Of a stretch of 64,000 nt of DNA, positions 40,845-52,135 are shown one piece after another. A program made the position numbers and the translations under genes. Each line of letters starts with the position of its first letter. The stretch's first letter is position 1. The notes under the pieces were generated by a model. That model did no database searches and was not told the DNA's origin. It was given only the letters and a program-made list of their open reading frames with translations. The stretch comes from Trichobilharzia regenti. Taxonomy: Eukaryota; Platyhelminthes; Trematoda; Strigeidida; Schistosomatidae. The stretch lies in assembly GCA_944472135.2 (NCBI GenBank), contig OX235265.1, forward strand, positions 1,898,501 to 1,962,500, read 5' to 3'.

Positions 40845-40930
40845 TCTCTATAGGATGAAACATCTGTCCTGTGCTCCCTGGTTTTCAGTGGTTCTGTAGA
40901 TGATATCAATCCGTGATCAACTCCTAAAAT
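40845..40930 (+). repeat. SINE-T 3' fragment
   Basis: aggatgaaacatctgtcctg, ccctggttttcagtggttctg, gatatcaatccgtgatcaac. Only the 3' part. Bases 40931-41410 hold a long T run (41100-41109) and AT-rich DNA without features. Confidence 0.65.
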
Positions 40931-41410
40931 CAACTCTATTCTGCCATTAAACGCGAAATATGCAAAACTATTCTCAGTGAATCATAGCCTTAATCTGTTA
41001 ATAACAATACAGAGCTTAAACACAACACCGAAGAAGGTAATGCAATTGTCTATTACATCACTAAATGAACAATTCGATGGTGTTTATCTTGTTAAAACCT
41101 TTTTTTTTTATCTTTTCTGATAGTTATGATTTGACCTGTAAAATTATTATCATGGCCTATAGTGACTCTTAACTTTTTTCTTAATTGTACATTCAGTCTT
41201 GTGTGAATAACTGTGACAAGTACGTGTATCATAAGAATGTGTTCTGCAAATACAGAATACGTGCTTTAAATTCAAATTAGCTATAGGTGGATGCAATTGG
41301 CAAGAGACTATAGAGTTGGCTTTTAGTGCTCATTGGTATTTATTAACATGGTGAGTCATTTATAAACTATGTTGTCTTTATTGTCTTGTTGAATTTCATG
41401 TAGGTGACTA

Positions 41411-42349
41411 CTACTACTAGTCTGTCTGTTTTCGACATAGAACTTTGCACAAATGTGCGGAAGTTCAAGTCGCCACATTCCGTGTAGCACGCGAAGCAAG
41501 AGAAGAAAGTACAAGAAAAGCATAATAGAAACAGTGAGCAGAGGTGTGAGACAAAGGAGAATAAAGAATAACAAAACAGTTTCATTGAAGATCATAAGTC
41601 ACAGGGAGTGGATGCATCTGCGCCACTGAGAACGGTTTTGAGCCATGTCACCAATTGTTTCCAACCATAGATTTTTACCGTCCCGAGGACCCCAGCCTGG
41701 AAGTCTACACCTTCCTATGTGGCTTGGACCAACTGTTGTAGATTTCATTGACTGGTGAAGCCAAGTTTTTGTTTGACCGCCGCTAGCTTTTTTCCAGTCT
41801 GACCCTATATCCGCTAACATAGCTCGTCGAGGGAGGCGATGGCTTGGCATACGTAACACATATCCTAACCATCTCAGTCTTTGTAACTTCACGACTTCGT
41901 CGATTGATTTCCCCTGTTTACCTAGAACTCGACGCCTAAACTCAATGTTGCTCACCTTATTATGCCACTTTACACGGGAAATAGAGCTCAGGCACCTATG
42001 ATCAAAGACAGCTAGTCTTTTCATGTCTTCCACTCTGAGTGGCCAGGTCTCACAACCATAAAGGAGGACGGAGCGGACTGATGAGCAGTACACCCGCCCT
42101 TTGGTCGATAGTCGAACATCTCGTCTACGCCAGAGTCGGCGTAAACTAACAAATGCGAAACGAGCCCCTTGTATTCGTGCTGAGATTTCGTCAGAGATCA
42201 GCCCGTTGGCACTGGCTGATGGTACTTCCCAAATAAGTGAAGCGGTCAACGTGCTCTACCACTTCACTTCCTATTTTTAAACTAGGCGTCGATGTAGTCC
42301 AGTCCTGTAACATCATTTTGCATTTGGCGGGAGCGAATCTACTGCTAGT
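41411..42349 (-). mobile_element. RTE-A copy with 11-bp target-site duplication
   Basis: The element lies between ctactactagt (41411-41421) and ctactgctagt (42339-42349). On the minus strand it encodes KMMLQDWTTSTP and RFTYLGS (frame about 42345-42230), then after a frameshift RIQGARFAFVSLRRLWRRRD, VRSVLLYGCETWPLR, LQRLRWLGYVLRMPSHRLPRRA down to 41599, then the 3' UTR and (ACAG)n tail. The truncation point lies after the RT catalytic motif, so no active site remains. Confidence 0.9.
41599..42249 (-). pseudogene. RTE-A ORF C-terminal region
   Basis: 216 codons from the thumb-like region (EISARIQGARFAF) through VRSVLLYGCETWPLRVEDMK, CLSSISRVKWHNKVSN and LRWLGYVLRMPSHRLP to the C-terminus MAQNRSQWRRCIHSL. 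This is the same segment as in the 2.6-3.5 kb copy and shows how that frame should continue. The first 10 residues come from a frameshift. Confidence 0.85.
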
Positions 42350-42364
42350 AATATAAGAATAGAA

Positions 42365-42660
42365 CTTGTGCACTGTAGCGGTAGAGTATAATTCCATGAT
42401 TGGTGAAACTTATTTTGATAAAGTATCCCAGTATTGTTATACAGTAATTATAGTACTGATGACCACGTTTCGAGCACAATTTATTGCCACTCATAATCAT
42501 ATCACGATACTACTCACACAACTTTTTAACTTCATTTATATAATTCGATTATTTTTCATCGCTTGATTGGATTGGTAAAGGGTGGTATTTTCCATATTTC
42601 CGGTATGAGTGATGAGTTATTCCTATTGTACGTGTTGCGTGTAGACCTAATGAACAGTAG
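42365..42660 (-). mobile_element. PLE-E terminal fragment, inverted
   Basis: The sequence with cactgtagcggtagagtataattcc, gatgaccacgtttcgagcac and ccatatttccggtatgag recurs at 48800-49080 and 51520-51670. It lies in opposite orientation to the PLE-E coding piece just downstream. Confidence 0.7.
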
Positions 42661-42769
42661 TACTAAATAGTACAAAAAGGAACTAAATGATGAAATGAAA
42701 CAGACAGAAGAATAGCTGGTTGGTGTTAAATAACTAACTATCCTATAACATTCATTAGGAAGATCAGAA

Positions 42770-43050
42770 AAGTTCAAAATCAAAATAGAAATAATAGAGA
42801 AATTGATAACGAGAACATGAATGAGAGAATATAAGGCACCTACTGTTATATCGTATAAGGAGGGGACATCTGAGACCCTACGTAGGATTCTCAATAAAGC
42901 AGCAATTAGAGTGGCATTCAAACCTACAAACTCATTCAGATATGACAAGCTCTGTAGGTTAAAGGACTCAGTTGACCCATTCAGACAAAATAATATAATT
43001 TACAAAACACTTTGCAATGACTGTGAGTTAAGTCATAAATAAATATGCCT
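42770..43050 (+). pseudogene. PLE-E linker and GIY start
   Basis: The frame 42821-43042 reads YKAPTVISYKEGTSETLRRI, AAIRVAFKPTNSF, YDKLCRLKD and IIYKTLCNDCE, aligning with the PLE-E linker at 10260-10535. It breaks at the GIY motif. Confidence 0.8.
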
Positions 43051-43330
43051 TCTGTCAATGTAGTTGACGATTGAACGATCAATTCATGGTTGTTTGCTCA
43101 AACCCAACTTCCCTATATTTTCGCGGAGACTTCGATACACCATCGTCATCGTCTCATCGGTCGCTGTTCAGAAAGAAGTCAGACCAAAACTGTCAGAAGT
43201 AATATTGTTCATAGACCTTAGTTAAAACTTAATTGTAAAGCTGTCTATATGTGTTGGTGTTACAATAAAGAATTCTCGAGTAGCCAATCGGTGTTTTGGT
43301 TTTTTCGTCCGTTATTACTAAGCGTTTCTG
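43051..43330 (+). other. Possible LTR remnant with AATAAA
   Basis: The stretch has AATAAA at 43264-43269 followed by gaattctcgagtagcc and a T-rich downstream end, the kind of layout seen in retroviral-type LTRs. No second copy or flanking repeat was found, so this stays a guess. Bases 43331-43500 show nothing further. Confidence 0.25.
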
Positions 43331-43539
43331 AGAAACTTCAAGGAACAGCATGAGTCCCAGTGTAGCAAGAGCTGGGCATTGACGGTTTACGAGACGTGGC
43401 TGACACCTTCAGTATCATAATCTATTTCGAATTATGTTGCTCTACCAACTAACGTCTCTAAATAGGGTGGACAATATATTTACAGAAAAACTAACACCTC
43501 TTTCAGGTGTTGGTTTTGCAGGGATTCGACTGGTTACAG

Positions 43540-43765
43540 GACTTCAACATGAGTTGATATCGGTTAAAGAATCATTGGGAAATCACTAGGGAGTACTGGA
43601 CAGCTATTTCGTCCTAGTTGGCGATATCTCATCAGTACACATCCATCACATAGGGTTCGCGTCCAGGAACTTACAGTTACAAAGCGAACTCGTAGACAAT
43701 TGGGCAATTGGGACTCGCCGATTCAATCACCCATGAATTCTAACTTTCTCAGTTCACCGCATTCG
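43540..43765 (-). repeat. SINE-T copy
   Basis: Minus strand: gttagaattcatgggtg, gtcccaattgcccaattgtc, then gaaatagctgtccagtactc, aatgattctttaaccgatatc. Faces the plus-strand copy at 43815. Confidence 0.75.
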
Positions 43766-43814
43766 CTTATGATGAAATCCTGTAACCAATAAAAAAAAAT
43801 ACCTTTAAACAAAC

Positions 43815-44215
43815 AATTGAATATCACTCTGATGCTCACTGGTGGCTCACACTATTCAGGTAGGTAGTTCCCTGGACTCTAGTGACAAGTCGTAATCTAT
43901 AGGGTACAGCAGGTCGAGCGTGAGGATAAATACTAGCCAGATATGACATTGACTAGTGTCAGTCGCACTATGTCGTGCATCAATTGGCAGAAGTTGGAAT
44001 TCATGCACTGGCCATAGAATTTGTGGGTCCCAGTGACTCAGTAGTCTGCGAGCTTGACTTGTATCTGGAAATTCCTTGGTTCAAAAACCCTGGCAGGGAG
44101 AGCATACTGCTGGGGAGTCCCTAACTAGGATGAAACAACTATCCAGTCTTCTCTGATTGTTTTCCAGTGGTTCTCTAACCGGTGTCAGTTCATGATGCAA
44201 TCCTGTAACTAATAC
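43815..44215 (+). repeat. SINE-T full copy
   Basis: Head ctgatgctcactggtggc, agtgacaagtcg, then agttggaattcatgcactgg, gtcccagtgactcagtagtc (box A), ttggttcaaaaaccctgg (box B-like), ggatgaaacaactatccag and ccagtggttctctaacc. Together with the minus-strand copy it makes a loose inverted pair. Confidence 0.8.
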
Positions 44216-44513
44216 ATTGTTAGATATTTTATAACACCAATCAAAATCAATCAAAAATACAATGCTTTAATGCAACTTCCTGTTTAAGGTAATATCCCTC
44301 AGAAAGATATTTAAGAAGTCCTGTGCCCTACTTAAAATTGAGCAATTGAAATAAGTAACTTGGAAGAAAATCAAACGCATCGTGAAGAACTTATTTCTTA
44401 ATATCTGTAACTACACCATCACAGTACTTGGCTTGCATTTTTTTTATAGACAGCCTCTGTCTAATATTTATATCGCTGAGATCCCGGACCTATCGCTGGT
44501 TTCAAAAAATTAA

Positions 44514-44912
44514 CCTTCTATTATGTACTCGTCGCCAAATTATTGCTATGTACTGGTCGAGAAATTAATAGTCCTGACGCAAGAAAGGCGGAAATCAGAA
44601 GACCACTAGGTTTGCGATGATACTTCTATTTTCCAAACACAAAGAGAATCAACTATATATCACACAATAGTGTGAGAGCAAAATATATATGAATGTCCAA
44701 CCAAGTGTGTGAAAAATCAATAGACAGTCTTAACATGATTGGCTAATTATAATGGAGTATCGATCCATACATACTTAGCGAAGTATAACAGATTGTCAAA
44801 CAAACACACATATTATATATACTATAAGGGGAATATACACTGTTAAAGGAGACAGGTTCATCAAAGTGAAATGGTCACAGACTAATAGAGCAAAAGAAAG
44901 AGAGACCACCGT

Positions 44913-44966
<54 letters not shown>

Positions 44967-44981
44967 ATACATATCACCTTC
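44514..44981 (+). mobile_element. Solo LTR-1, second copy, with 5-bp target-site duplication
   Basis: The unit 44519-44976 (start tattatgtactcg, end catatca) matches the LTR at 27698-28212 along its length; CCTTC flanks it at 44514-44518 and 44977-44981. A (TA)n expansion fills 44917-44963. Bases 44216-44513 and 44982-45310 hold no other feature. Confidence 0.8.
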
Positions 44982-45310
44982 ATACGTAGAAGTCTATGCG
45001 CTGAAACCGATGCGGAATAAAAGAAAACGGTTGGGCAACACTATTGCTTAATTCTTCAAGCGATAACGGAACAGGTTTACAATGGTTAATCAGTGCCACA
45101 GTCTGTAAATTAACGCTAATATAAATTACAACAATACTTCTGATCGCATTTCTCCAGTCTCCTGCCAAGCAGTAAAGAATTAAGCAATGACAGCCTTCTT
45201 GTCTCCTGCCAAATGCAGACCACTCCGAACAAACAAAAAACAATTCAATGTTCTCCAACACTGACAGTCTTAGTGATTTGAAGTGGTGAATACAACTTAT
45301 CATTATTAAT

Positions 45311-45815
45311 GTTTCCTTTATTTCCTAGAGGAATATAGGGCTTCAGCCACACATCTACATTGCGTTCGGTTCTCTGCCAACGTTTTCACCGGGCTCCATG
45401 TCTGTCCACATGCTTTAATCTCTTCTTCAGATGACCTCCTCCATGTCACCCTTGCACTGACGGCCAACTAACTCACCACTTCCCATTTGCGTGCCACTCA
45501 AGCGGTGGCCTGTCATGTGATGTCATTTGATGGATTTTTTTCTCAGAGTATGGCCAATCCACCTCCATTTCTTCCTGCGTATTTGTTGCACAATCGGTTT
45601 CTGGTGGGTTGATTCGTTCATTGCCAGAGATCTCTTCACCTCAGTGATGTTCTCTAGCCAGCCATCTGATCTTGAGTAGTACTGAGTGAAGACAGCTGTT
45701 GATGAACGTTCGAGGTGCACTTCATGATGCGGCGTGGCGCCAACTCTCTGATCCGCGTTGCAAGTAGCACTTGGATTTGAAAATCCGGATTTTATTTTCA
45801 TTTTCATATTGAGTG
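45311..45815 (-). mobile_element. RTE-B 3' fragment, head-to-head with the next
   Basis: Minus strand in broken frames: KIKSGFSNPSATC, RKKWRWIGHTLRK, ending with gccctatattcctctagg. Its 5' end meets the 5' end of the plus-strand RTE-B at about 45815. Confidence 0.8.
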
Positions 45816-46420
45816 GAACTAACGAGAATATCAAAGCAAGAATCGGAAAAGCAAGGCAGGATAAGCTTTCATTACTCTCAATTCTGTGTGAATGTCAACA
45901 CCACTCACCATGAAAAATAACATCCGGATCTTCGAATCCAATGTGAAGTCAGTGCTACTATACGGATCAGAGACTTGGCGAGTCATAAAGAGCACCTCAA
46001 ACAAACTTCAGACCTTCATTAACAGTTTTCTTCGCTCAGTACTCAAGATCAGATGGCCGGCCAGTAAAGATAAGCAACAGGGATCTTTGGCAATGAGCGA
46101 ACCAACGCGGCAGGAACCGATTGTGAAAAAATATGCAGGAAGAAATGGAGATGGATTGGCTGGCCATACTCTGAGGAAACCATCAAGTGACATCACTAGA
46201 CAAGCCATCACTCGAGTGGAACCCGAAAGGGAAGCTGTGAGTTGGTCGTCAGTGTGAGGGTGGGGTGACTTGGAGGAGGTCGCGTGAAGAGGAGATGAAA
46301 GCATGTGAGGAGACTTAGAGTGGGGTGAAAAAGTTGGCAGAAAACCGAAGGCAATGGAGACGTTTGGCTGAAGCCCTATGTTCCTCTAGGAATTAAAAGA
46401 TATAATAATATAATAATAAT
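45815..46420 (+). mobile_element. RTE-B 3' fragment, head-to-head with the previous
   Basis: Frames give KARIGKARQDKL-like text, NNIRIFESNVKSVLLYGSETWRV, LQTFINSFLRSVLKIRWPA, then frameshifted RRNGDGLAGHTLRKP, the end gccctatgttcctctaggaa, and an (AAT)n-like tail at 46398-46420. The catalytic part of RT is absent. Confidence 0.85.
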
Positions 46421-46569
46421 GAGTGCTGTTGAACTCCTGCACACAGACTTGAGAGTAATGAAAGCTCACCTTTGAATACAACTCACTAATCAACATTGAC
46501 AACAAAAGCGTAGTATCATTGAAAATATCCAGCACATAAAAAGAAAAACTTATTTTTCATTCTCAAAGA

Positions 46570-46667
46570 TGCTAATCAATTAGAATGTTGATGTTTTCAC
46601 ATAGTACAACAAATCAAACCACCTCTCTCTCTTCAATCAGGTAACTTATCATTCTAATTGATTAGCA
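46570..46667. repeat. 18-bp inverted repeat
   Basis: tgctaatcaattagaatg (46570-46587) and its exact complement at 46650-46667 are separated by 62 bp. Flanks are AT-rich. Meaning unknown. Confidence 0.7.
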
Positions 46668-46916
46668 ATACTTTACATAAAAACTAAGAGACAAATTCTG
46701 AAAATGATACTCAAAATGTTTTCTATTTTCCAAAACACAAAATCATGTGATAATTTTGTTTTCAACTATATTCACATTGAGAAAAAGTTTAGATAATTTC
46801 AAGGTTGTCAATATATCGATGCTAGTTCAGAGTGAACATTTCACTGCAAACTGATTATGCAATGATAAGACAGACAGTCTCGCGTTAAAGCACAAGCTAA
46901 CATCATGATATACACT

Positions 46917-47165
46917 TGTAACGACAGAAAACAATGGCCACGCAACAGATCGTTTATTGATAAAATCAGCAGATATTTATAGATTTTCATGTACGTTATT
47001 ATTTTCTGTTATTATTAGCGGAGAAACAATGTCCCCTGATTGGTTGTTTTCTCACGGGAAGTTAATCTGTCATCCCGCTGACATTCTCATGACCAAGATT
47101 TGGGAAGTAAACATTGACTTAAATTGCTGTCTACCAATTTTAGCTAGCAGACAGGTCTCACTACA
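46917..47165 (+). mobile_element. LTR-2 copy, shortened
   Basis: Starts TGTAACGACAG and ends ctctcactaca-like sequence at about 47165; it aligns with 35339-35678 but lacks about 90 bp. No clear target-site duplication was found, so the exact ends are uncertain. Confidence 0.65.
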
Positions 47166-47240
47166 GCACAAGTTCTCCGCTCGATTCCGCCTTACCCCCC
47201 CAATACATACATGACTAAAACTTCAAAGCTTAGGATCTAC

Positions 47241-47437
47241 ATGTGCGTCGGTAGCACAGTGGTTAGGACTCTCGCCGACCATGCACATGGTCCGAGGTTC
47301 GAGCCCTGGCCGACGCACACCTGATATCTATCGTCGGCCTGCGAAATTTGGGCTACCGATATCCATGCTGAAAATTCCATACCTGTACCAAAAATACGGT
47401 GTGGAATCAAGCTGCAATCAAAAATAAAAAAAAATGT
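47241..47437 (+). repeat. SINE-C copy
   Basis: tgcgtcggtagcacagtggtt, ggttcgagccctgg, ctatcgtcggcctgcg, gaaaattccatacctg and an A-rich tail. The acceptor-like ends gtgcgtcgg and ccgacgcac pair over 9 bases. Confidence 0.9.
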
Positions 47438-47614
47438 CCCTACTGCAGCGCAAAGGAAAGATGCGAAGACATGAAGTAATAACATCAAGATTACTAAGCC
47501 TAGCCAACAATGAAATTTTCGAGATGATGGTATTATAAATATATCCATAACCATGATTGGTAAAATGGTGAGTTAGTACAAGAATTTCACTGTTAATATT
47601 ATCTTTCCATAAGG

Positions 47615-47790
47615 TTTCGAGTGGAACGTATGACTTCAGTAGAGCATCTCGATTTTGTCCTATCCTCAGGGGTTCTCTCTAGCTGGCTCCAATTTCACCA
47701 ATAGTCTCTCACCTATGCCTCACACGATCTCCCCCGAGTCACCTAGGGACTGAGGCTTCATTCATCGTTTCCCGTTCGGGCTCATTATTG
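47615..47790 (-). mobile_element. RTE-B-like 3' end, diverged
   Basis: On the minus strand the end ctgaagtcatacgttccactcg parallels the RTE-B end (gaagccctatgttccact), and the preceding bases (gatcgtgtgaggcatagg) fit the RTE-B C-terminus. Heavily mutated. Bases 47791-48799 hold only AT-rich DNA and short frames that I cannot assign. Confidence 0.5.
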
Positions 47791-48799
47791 ATGACTGATA
47801 AATAAATGTTTCTTTCACGTCCTTTAAAATGTACTACTTCAGTAAGTTTAATAAAATCAAATTCATTTATGCATTAATTATCTTAAACGATTTCAGATAG
47901 TTTCGCAGTAGTCGTTTACTAAATAGTGACTGAAATTCAATAAAGCACCTTCATATCCCCTGAATAATGTTCGGACGTACAGTTACCAGTCCTATCTATT
48001 TCCCTCTTCATATATATGTCCAAATTTGTGCATGGATATGTGGATATCGTGTAAATGGAACTGGCTAATTGTATCCGACTACCTCTTAGAAGATGTCATC
48101 TGGTAAACAACAACGTACCGGAGCTCTGTGGAACATTTCTTTGGGATTTAAATTCCTCTAAAACTGCATTATCCCTGCAACAAAGCTTTAGGAAGAGAGA
48201 TTATTTATCAACTGTAAATGACTTTTATATTCTGATCGTGTCACTTTTCTTGTTTATCACTAGGTAAATTTTTGTAGAAATGCACTATCACACATCCATC
48301 TTTTGAAAGAAGCTTTACTGCCTAGTGTTCATTTTGTAACTTGACAAAAAAAGGTGTTGTGAAACTGACTGTCTGTTCATCTCAAGGCCTATTTTTACCT
48401 CAAATACTCAAAGCGATTCGTCAATTTAACGGATTCAGATAGATTTATTAAAAGAAAAAAAGAAGATTCATAAATTTGACAATCCATTACACTCAGTTAT
48501 ATATTCATGTGTTATTCTCCTAGTCAAAAAATTGCTAAAAGCCGATAAGGAAAAGTTCTTTTCGAGACATAACTTTGAACAAGTTGACTGTCTTGTGGAC
48601 ACGAATACAATATTAATATTAATTCACCAAAAATACCCATCGAGTAATGAAGAAGATAAAAGACAGTTCAGTGGAGAAAATACTTCTTTATCGACGAAAT
48701 CGTCTTCAGAGGCTATGCAGTTGTATTTATATTTACTGAAAATGTATAGCAGTCCTTGATTAAGAAATATAGGAGCGGGTGATATAATTAATATAATTA

Positions 48800-49935
48800 C
48801 TCAAAAGTGCACTGTGGTAGAGTGTAATTCCAATATGGGTAAACTTTGTTTTGATAAAGTCTCACAGTGTTATACAGTAATGTTTACTGATGACCAAGTT
48901 TCGAGCACAATTTATTGCTCATAATCATATCAAGGTAATCACACGACTTCCTAAATTCATTTATGTAGTTCCATTATTTTTCACTTGATTTTTACTTGAT
49001 TTGATTGGCAGTAGTATTTTCCATATTTCCGGTATGAGGGATGAGTTATTACTATTGTACGTGTAGTGTAGACTTGATGAACAAGGAGTCAGTAATCAAC
49101 CTCTCTCTCCATCTACCTATATTGCTTCCTAGAATTTTAACCCTCTCTCACCATGCTATTGTGTGGTTAGGGTGTTCATGCGTGAAGTGCAATTACTGAG
49201 CTTTTTTCCAAATTACTTATCTTTTCAGGGTCAACCATTCTTCCCTTACCTAAATTCTTATGTTCTGACAATCTGACTACACCCTATCTACTCGTTTGAC
49301 CTATATAGTTGACTTCACAGTAATTGCAAGGCATTTTGTAGATTATATTGTTTTGTTTAATTGCGTTCACCGGGTTCTTTAGCCTACAGAGCTTGTCCCT
49401 GAGTGAGTGAGTGAGTGAGTGAGTGAGTTAGTAGGTTTGAATGTCACTGTAATTCTTGCTTTTTTAAGAATCCTACTTAGGGCTTCAAATGTCCCCTCCT
49501 TATATGGTATAACAGTGGATGACTTATATTCTCTCTCATTTATGTTATCATTACTAGTGTCACAATTATTTTTATTTTGTTTTTGGCCTTTAATGATCTT
49601 CCTAATGCATTTTATCGGATAGTTATTTAACGCCAACGCCTCATCTATCTGTTTTATTTCATCATTTAGGTCTTTTGTTGTGCTACTTAGTGCTACTGAT
49701 CGATTTTGTTAAACACTTAACTAAGCCTGCCTTCACAGACAGTTAACTGATGAGATGAATTAAAGTCTAAGTATCCATTAGAATGCGTTGGTTTTCTATA
49801 AACACTAGTGTTTAGCTTACCTTCTTCTATTCGTTTTATTTTACAATCTAACATCACAGCTAATTCTCCTTGTTCATTTTCCGATTTAAATGTCAGACTA
49901 TGTGTGTCAAGAAGCTGGCTTCGTCCTACAAGTCA
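48800..49935 (-). mobile_element. PLE-E copy: RT end, linker, GIY-YIG relic, 3' terminus
   Basis: Minus strand from 49930: LAVMLDCKIKRIEEGKLNTS, VYRKPTHSN, YLDFNSSHQLTV, then the frame 49636-49379 (LNNYPIKCIRKIIKGQ, STVIPYKEGTFEALSRI, FKPTNSLTHSLTHS) followed by CNYCEVNYIGQT-like text, a C-terminal region and the terminal repeat near 48800. A (GAGT)n expansion lies in the linker at 49402-49432. Catalytic motif C is missing. Confidence 0.85.
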
Positions 49936-50379
49936 GTTCAAGAATGTACAGTAGTCTATTAATGAGTAATAGGAGAGGGTGATATAATTGATAAAATTAC
50001 TCAAAAGTGACTTTAGAAGTAAAAATAAAAGTTGTAAATTACGTAATACTCAAAGGTACAAAGGAAGAAAGTGTTAGAGATTTGATAAGAATAAGATTGT
50101 TATTGAGTGAGAATAAAAGTAGTTGAGTGTCAATTTAACAAGTGTGAAGAGAGTGTAAAAATGTACAAAATGAACAAGTGAGAGGGATAATAGTGTGAAT
50201 TAATTATTAAAGTAAAAGCAAAGTAATCATTAAAAATAAAAAATAAAATTTTTTCTTACACAAAACCACTAATGAAGTGGTTACGATTTTGATAGAACAA
50301 AAGACTGTACAAACGTCCTGTACATACAGAGTTTAGGATTGTATTGACGAGTCGTTAACGCCTCCGCCATACACAAGTG
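49936..50379. other. A-rich DNA with no identified feature
   Basis: This stretch is rich in A with scattered gtaaaa and aagtg; it has no reading frame above background, no inverted repeat and no match to the families defined here. Confidence 0.6.
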
Positions 50380-51480
50380 TTGGAACATGACAATAATGCC
50401 AACGAATTTATCATCAAGTTGTACAGTCGTATATATATGGTATTCAAGAAGTTATACGCGGTGAGGGAATTGAATCATAGGTGTCAATGCATAAAATAAT
50501 GCATGAAATTCGTTGAAAAGAGTATCTTCGCTGAATCACTTGTTTTGATTTTCTATATGTTACAATGGGAATTTTCCATGAATAATGCCAACATCGAAAT
50601 GATAACTAGGGAGTTCAACAACTGCTATAACGCTATCCAGCTCACGTCGGAATCAGAGATGAACTCCTAATTCCGTCTTTTGAATGTTTTGCTAAAACGT
50701 TGACCTGACGTTTCACTTAAAAGATCAATCTACAGGAAGCCAAAATGGAACACCCAATACATGAATTTTCATAGTTGGGTCCCTTTGAGAAGAAAGAGAA
50801 ATCTGTTCTACATCTTATCCATAATAATACGAAGGATACGTACCAGTGATAAAATCGATGGAGAACTGAAGATACTCAGACGAATCCTTGTGGAACGTGG
50901 AAATCCTTCGAGATTCAGCCAAAAAAACATGAAAGTAAAGCAAAAACTCGAAAGATCCCAGACGGTGTCGAAGAAACTGCTATTCATGAACTTAGAATTT
51001 AAAGGTGATACGGCAGCTAAGCTTCCGAAGAACTGCTTATGCAGATCACTGAGAAAAGCCTTCTTTTAAGCTGAACTACGGATCGATTTCTACAGCCGAC
51101 AAATTATCAATAATTGTGTGAAGGATAAACTGCCACTTTGGGCCACTTCAGTGTGTTTTTAAATTCACATACTGGTGTGGAGATAGTTATATTGGCCGTA
51201 CAAAGCGTACACTTTCCAAATGCATCTCTGAACATTATTCGGAATAGTTAGTAAAAGGACAATGCAAGACAGTTTCAGCACTTGGTGAACTCAAGCCACA
51301 CAGCTCCACCAGAATCATATTTCAAGATTATCTAAAAGGCGAGACCAAACGGTACAAAGGACATAAGGTTTCGGCATTTGTGTGTGGAGGAGGCGCTTGA
51401 AATTTGTCAATACAATCCCAAACTCTGTATACAGAAAAAGTTTGTCCAGTTTCTTATTCTACCATGGTCTTAAACTTGAA
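50380..51480 (+). mobile_element. PLE-F terminal piece followed by PLE-I fragment
   Basis: Bases 50400-50520 match the PLE-F terminal region of 39346-39445 (tatcatcaagttgtacag). From 50580 frames give NNANIEMITREFNNCYNAIQLTSE, then 50761-51069: LRRKRNLFYILSIIIRR, DGELKILRRILVERGNPSRF, SKKLLFMNLEFKGD, then a frameshifted GIY-YIG part (CGDSYIGRTKRTLSKCISEHYSE, LYTEKVCP) to 51480. RT catalytic motifs are absent. The copy is similar in layout to PLE-I at 32.1-33.6 kb. Confidence 0.8.
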
Positions 51481-51499
51481 ATAAAAATAGTACTTGTGC

Positions 51500-51670
51500 A
51501 CTGTGGTAAAGTATAATTCCATTGAATGGAATTATATAAACGAAGTTTCAAAGTTGTGTGAGTAACTCGATATGATTATGAGTAGTAATAAATTGTGCTC
51601 GAAACATCATCAGTAAATATTACTGTATAACAATCGGAGACTTTATCAGAATAAATTCCACCCATAACGT
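51500..51670 (+). mobile_element. PLE-E terminal fragment with local inversion
   Basis: gcactgtggtaaagtataattccat is followed by its own inverse (atggaattatataaacgaag), then gtgctcgaaacatcatcag, the PLE-E terminal sequence. The turn point at about 51523 makes a small hairpin. Confidence 0.65.
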
Positions 51671-51959
51671 CTCTAGACCAAGTGCCACGAGACTGCTCTG
51701 CATTGCGACAGACCCTAGTGGAAATCTAGAATCAAATTACAGTACAACACAATCAATAAAAATCCCATCCATTCTGAAGTGCTTGATAATATGTCTTATG
51801 ATACATGGTTTGATACCCCTACGTTTAAATCTTAAGAAGAGCGTAGATTTCCCAAAGGTTTCAGGGGTACCTTGATGTGACAGATGTGCAAAAAGAACCA
51901 TGAGGTCCTTTTTCCATATTATAGTTAGTATTATCAACCACTGGAAACAATCAGTTGGG

Positions 51960-52135
51960 TACTGGACCGAGGGTGACATGTGGGAGATCCTGTGAAGTGG
52001 ATGCAAAACTTATGAGCAGTCAAAAAGCCAGCTAAATAAGACTGCAGAGAACAGACCTGGATGGCGATGTGTAACTCTGAAGTCATAGTTTTCACTCGAA
52101 ACCCAAGGGGGTAACAGTATTAATAATAATAATAA
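51960..52135 (+). mobile_element. RTE 3' end, diverged
   Basis: Frames echo TAENRPGWRCVTLKS, the region before the RTE stop, and the end reads aaacccaagggggtaacag followed by (AAT)n at 52112-52127. RT is absent. Bases 52136-52689 contain nothing I can assign. Confidence 0.6.

Noticed and set aside
42455..42480. Hammerhead core CTGATGA near gtttcgagc at 42.46, 48.89 and 51.6 kb
   Set aside because: CTGATGA is on one strand and the GAAA partner on the other, so no single RNA has the core; it is a conserved PLE-E terminal sequence of another kind.
44866..45051. Short frame over (TA)n encoding Ile/Tyr repeats
   Set aside because: Product of the microsatellite in solo LTR-1.
48055..48267. 70-codon frame in a region without repeats, possible host exon
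   Set aside because: No recognisable domain, no repeat of the signal, length close to chance for AT-rich DNA; not supported as a gene.
49402..49432. CRISPR or satellite array
   Set aside because: Short uniform tetranucleotide units without spacers; simple microsatellites.
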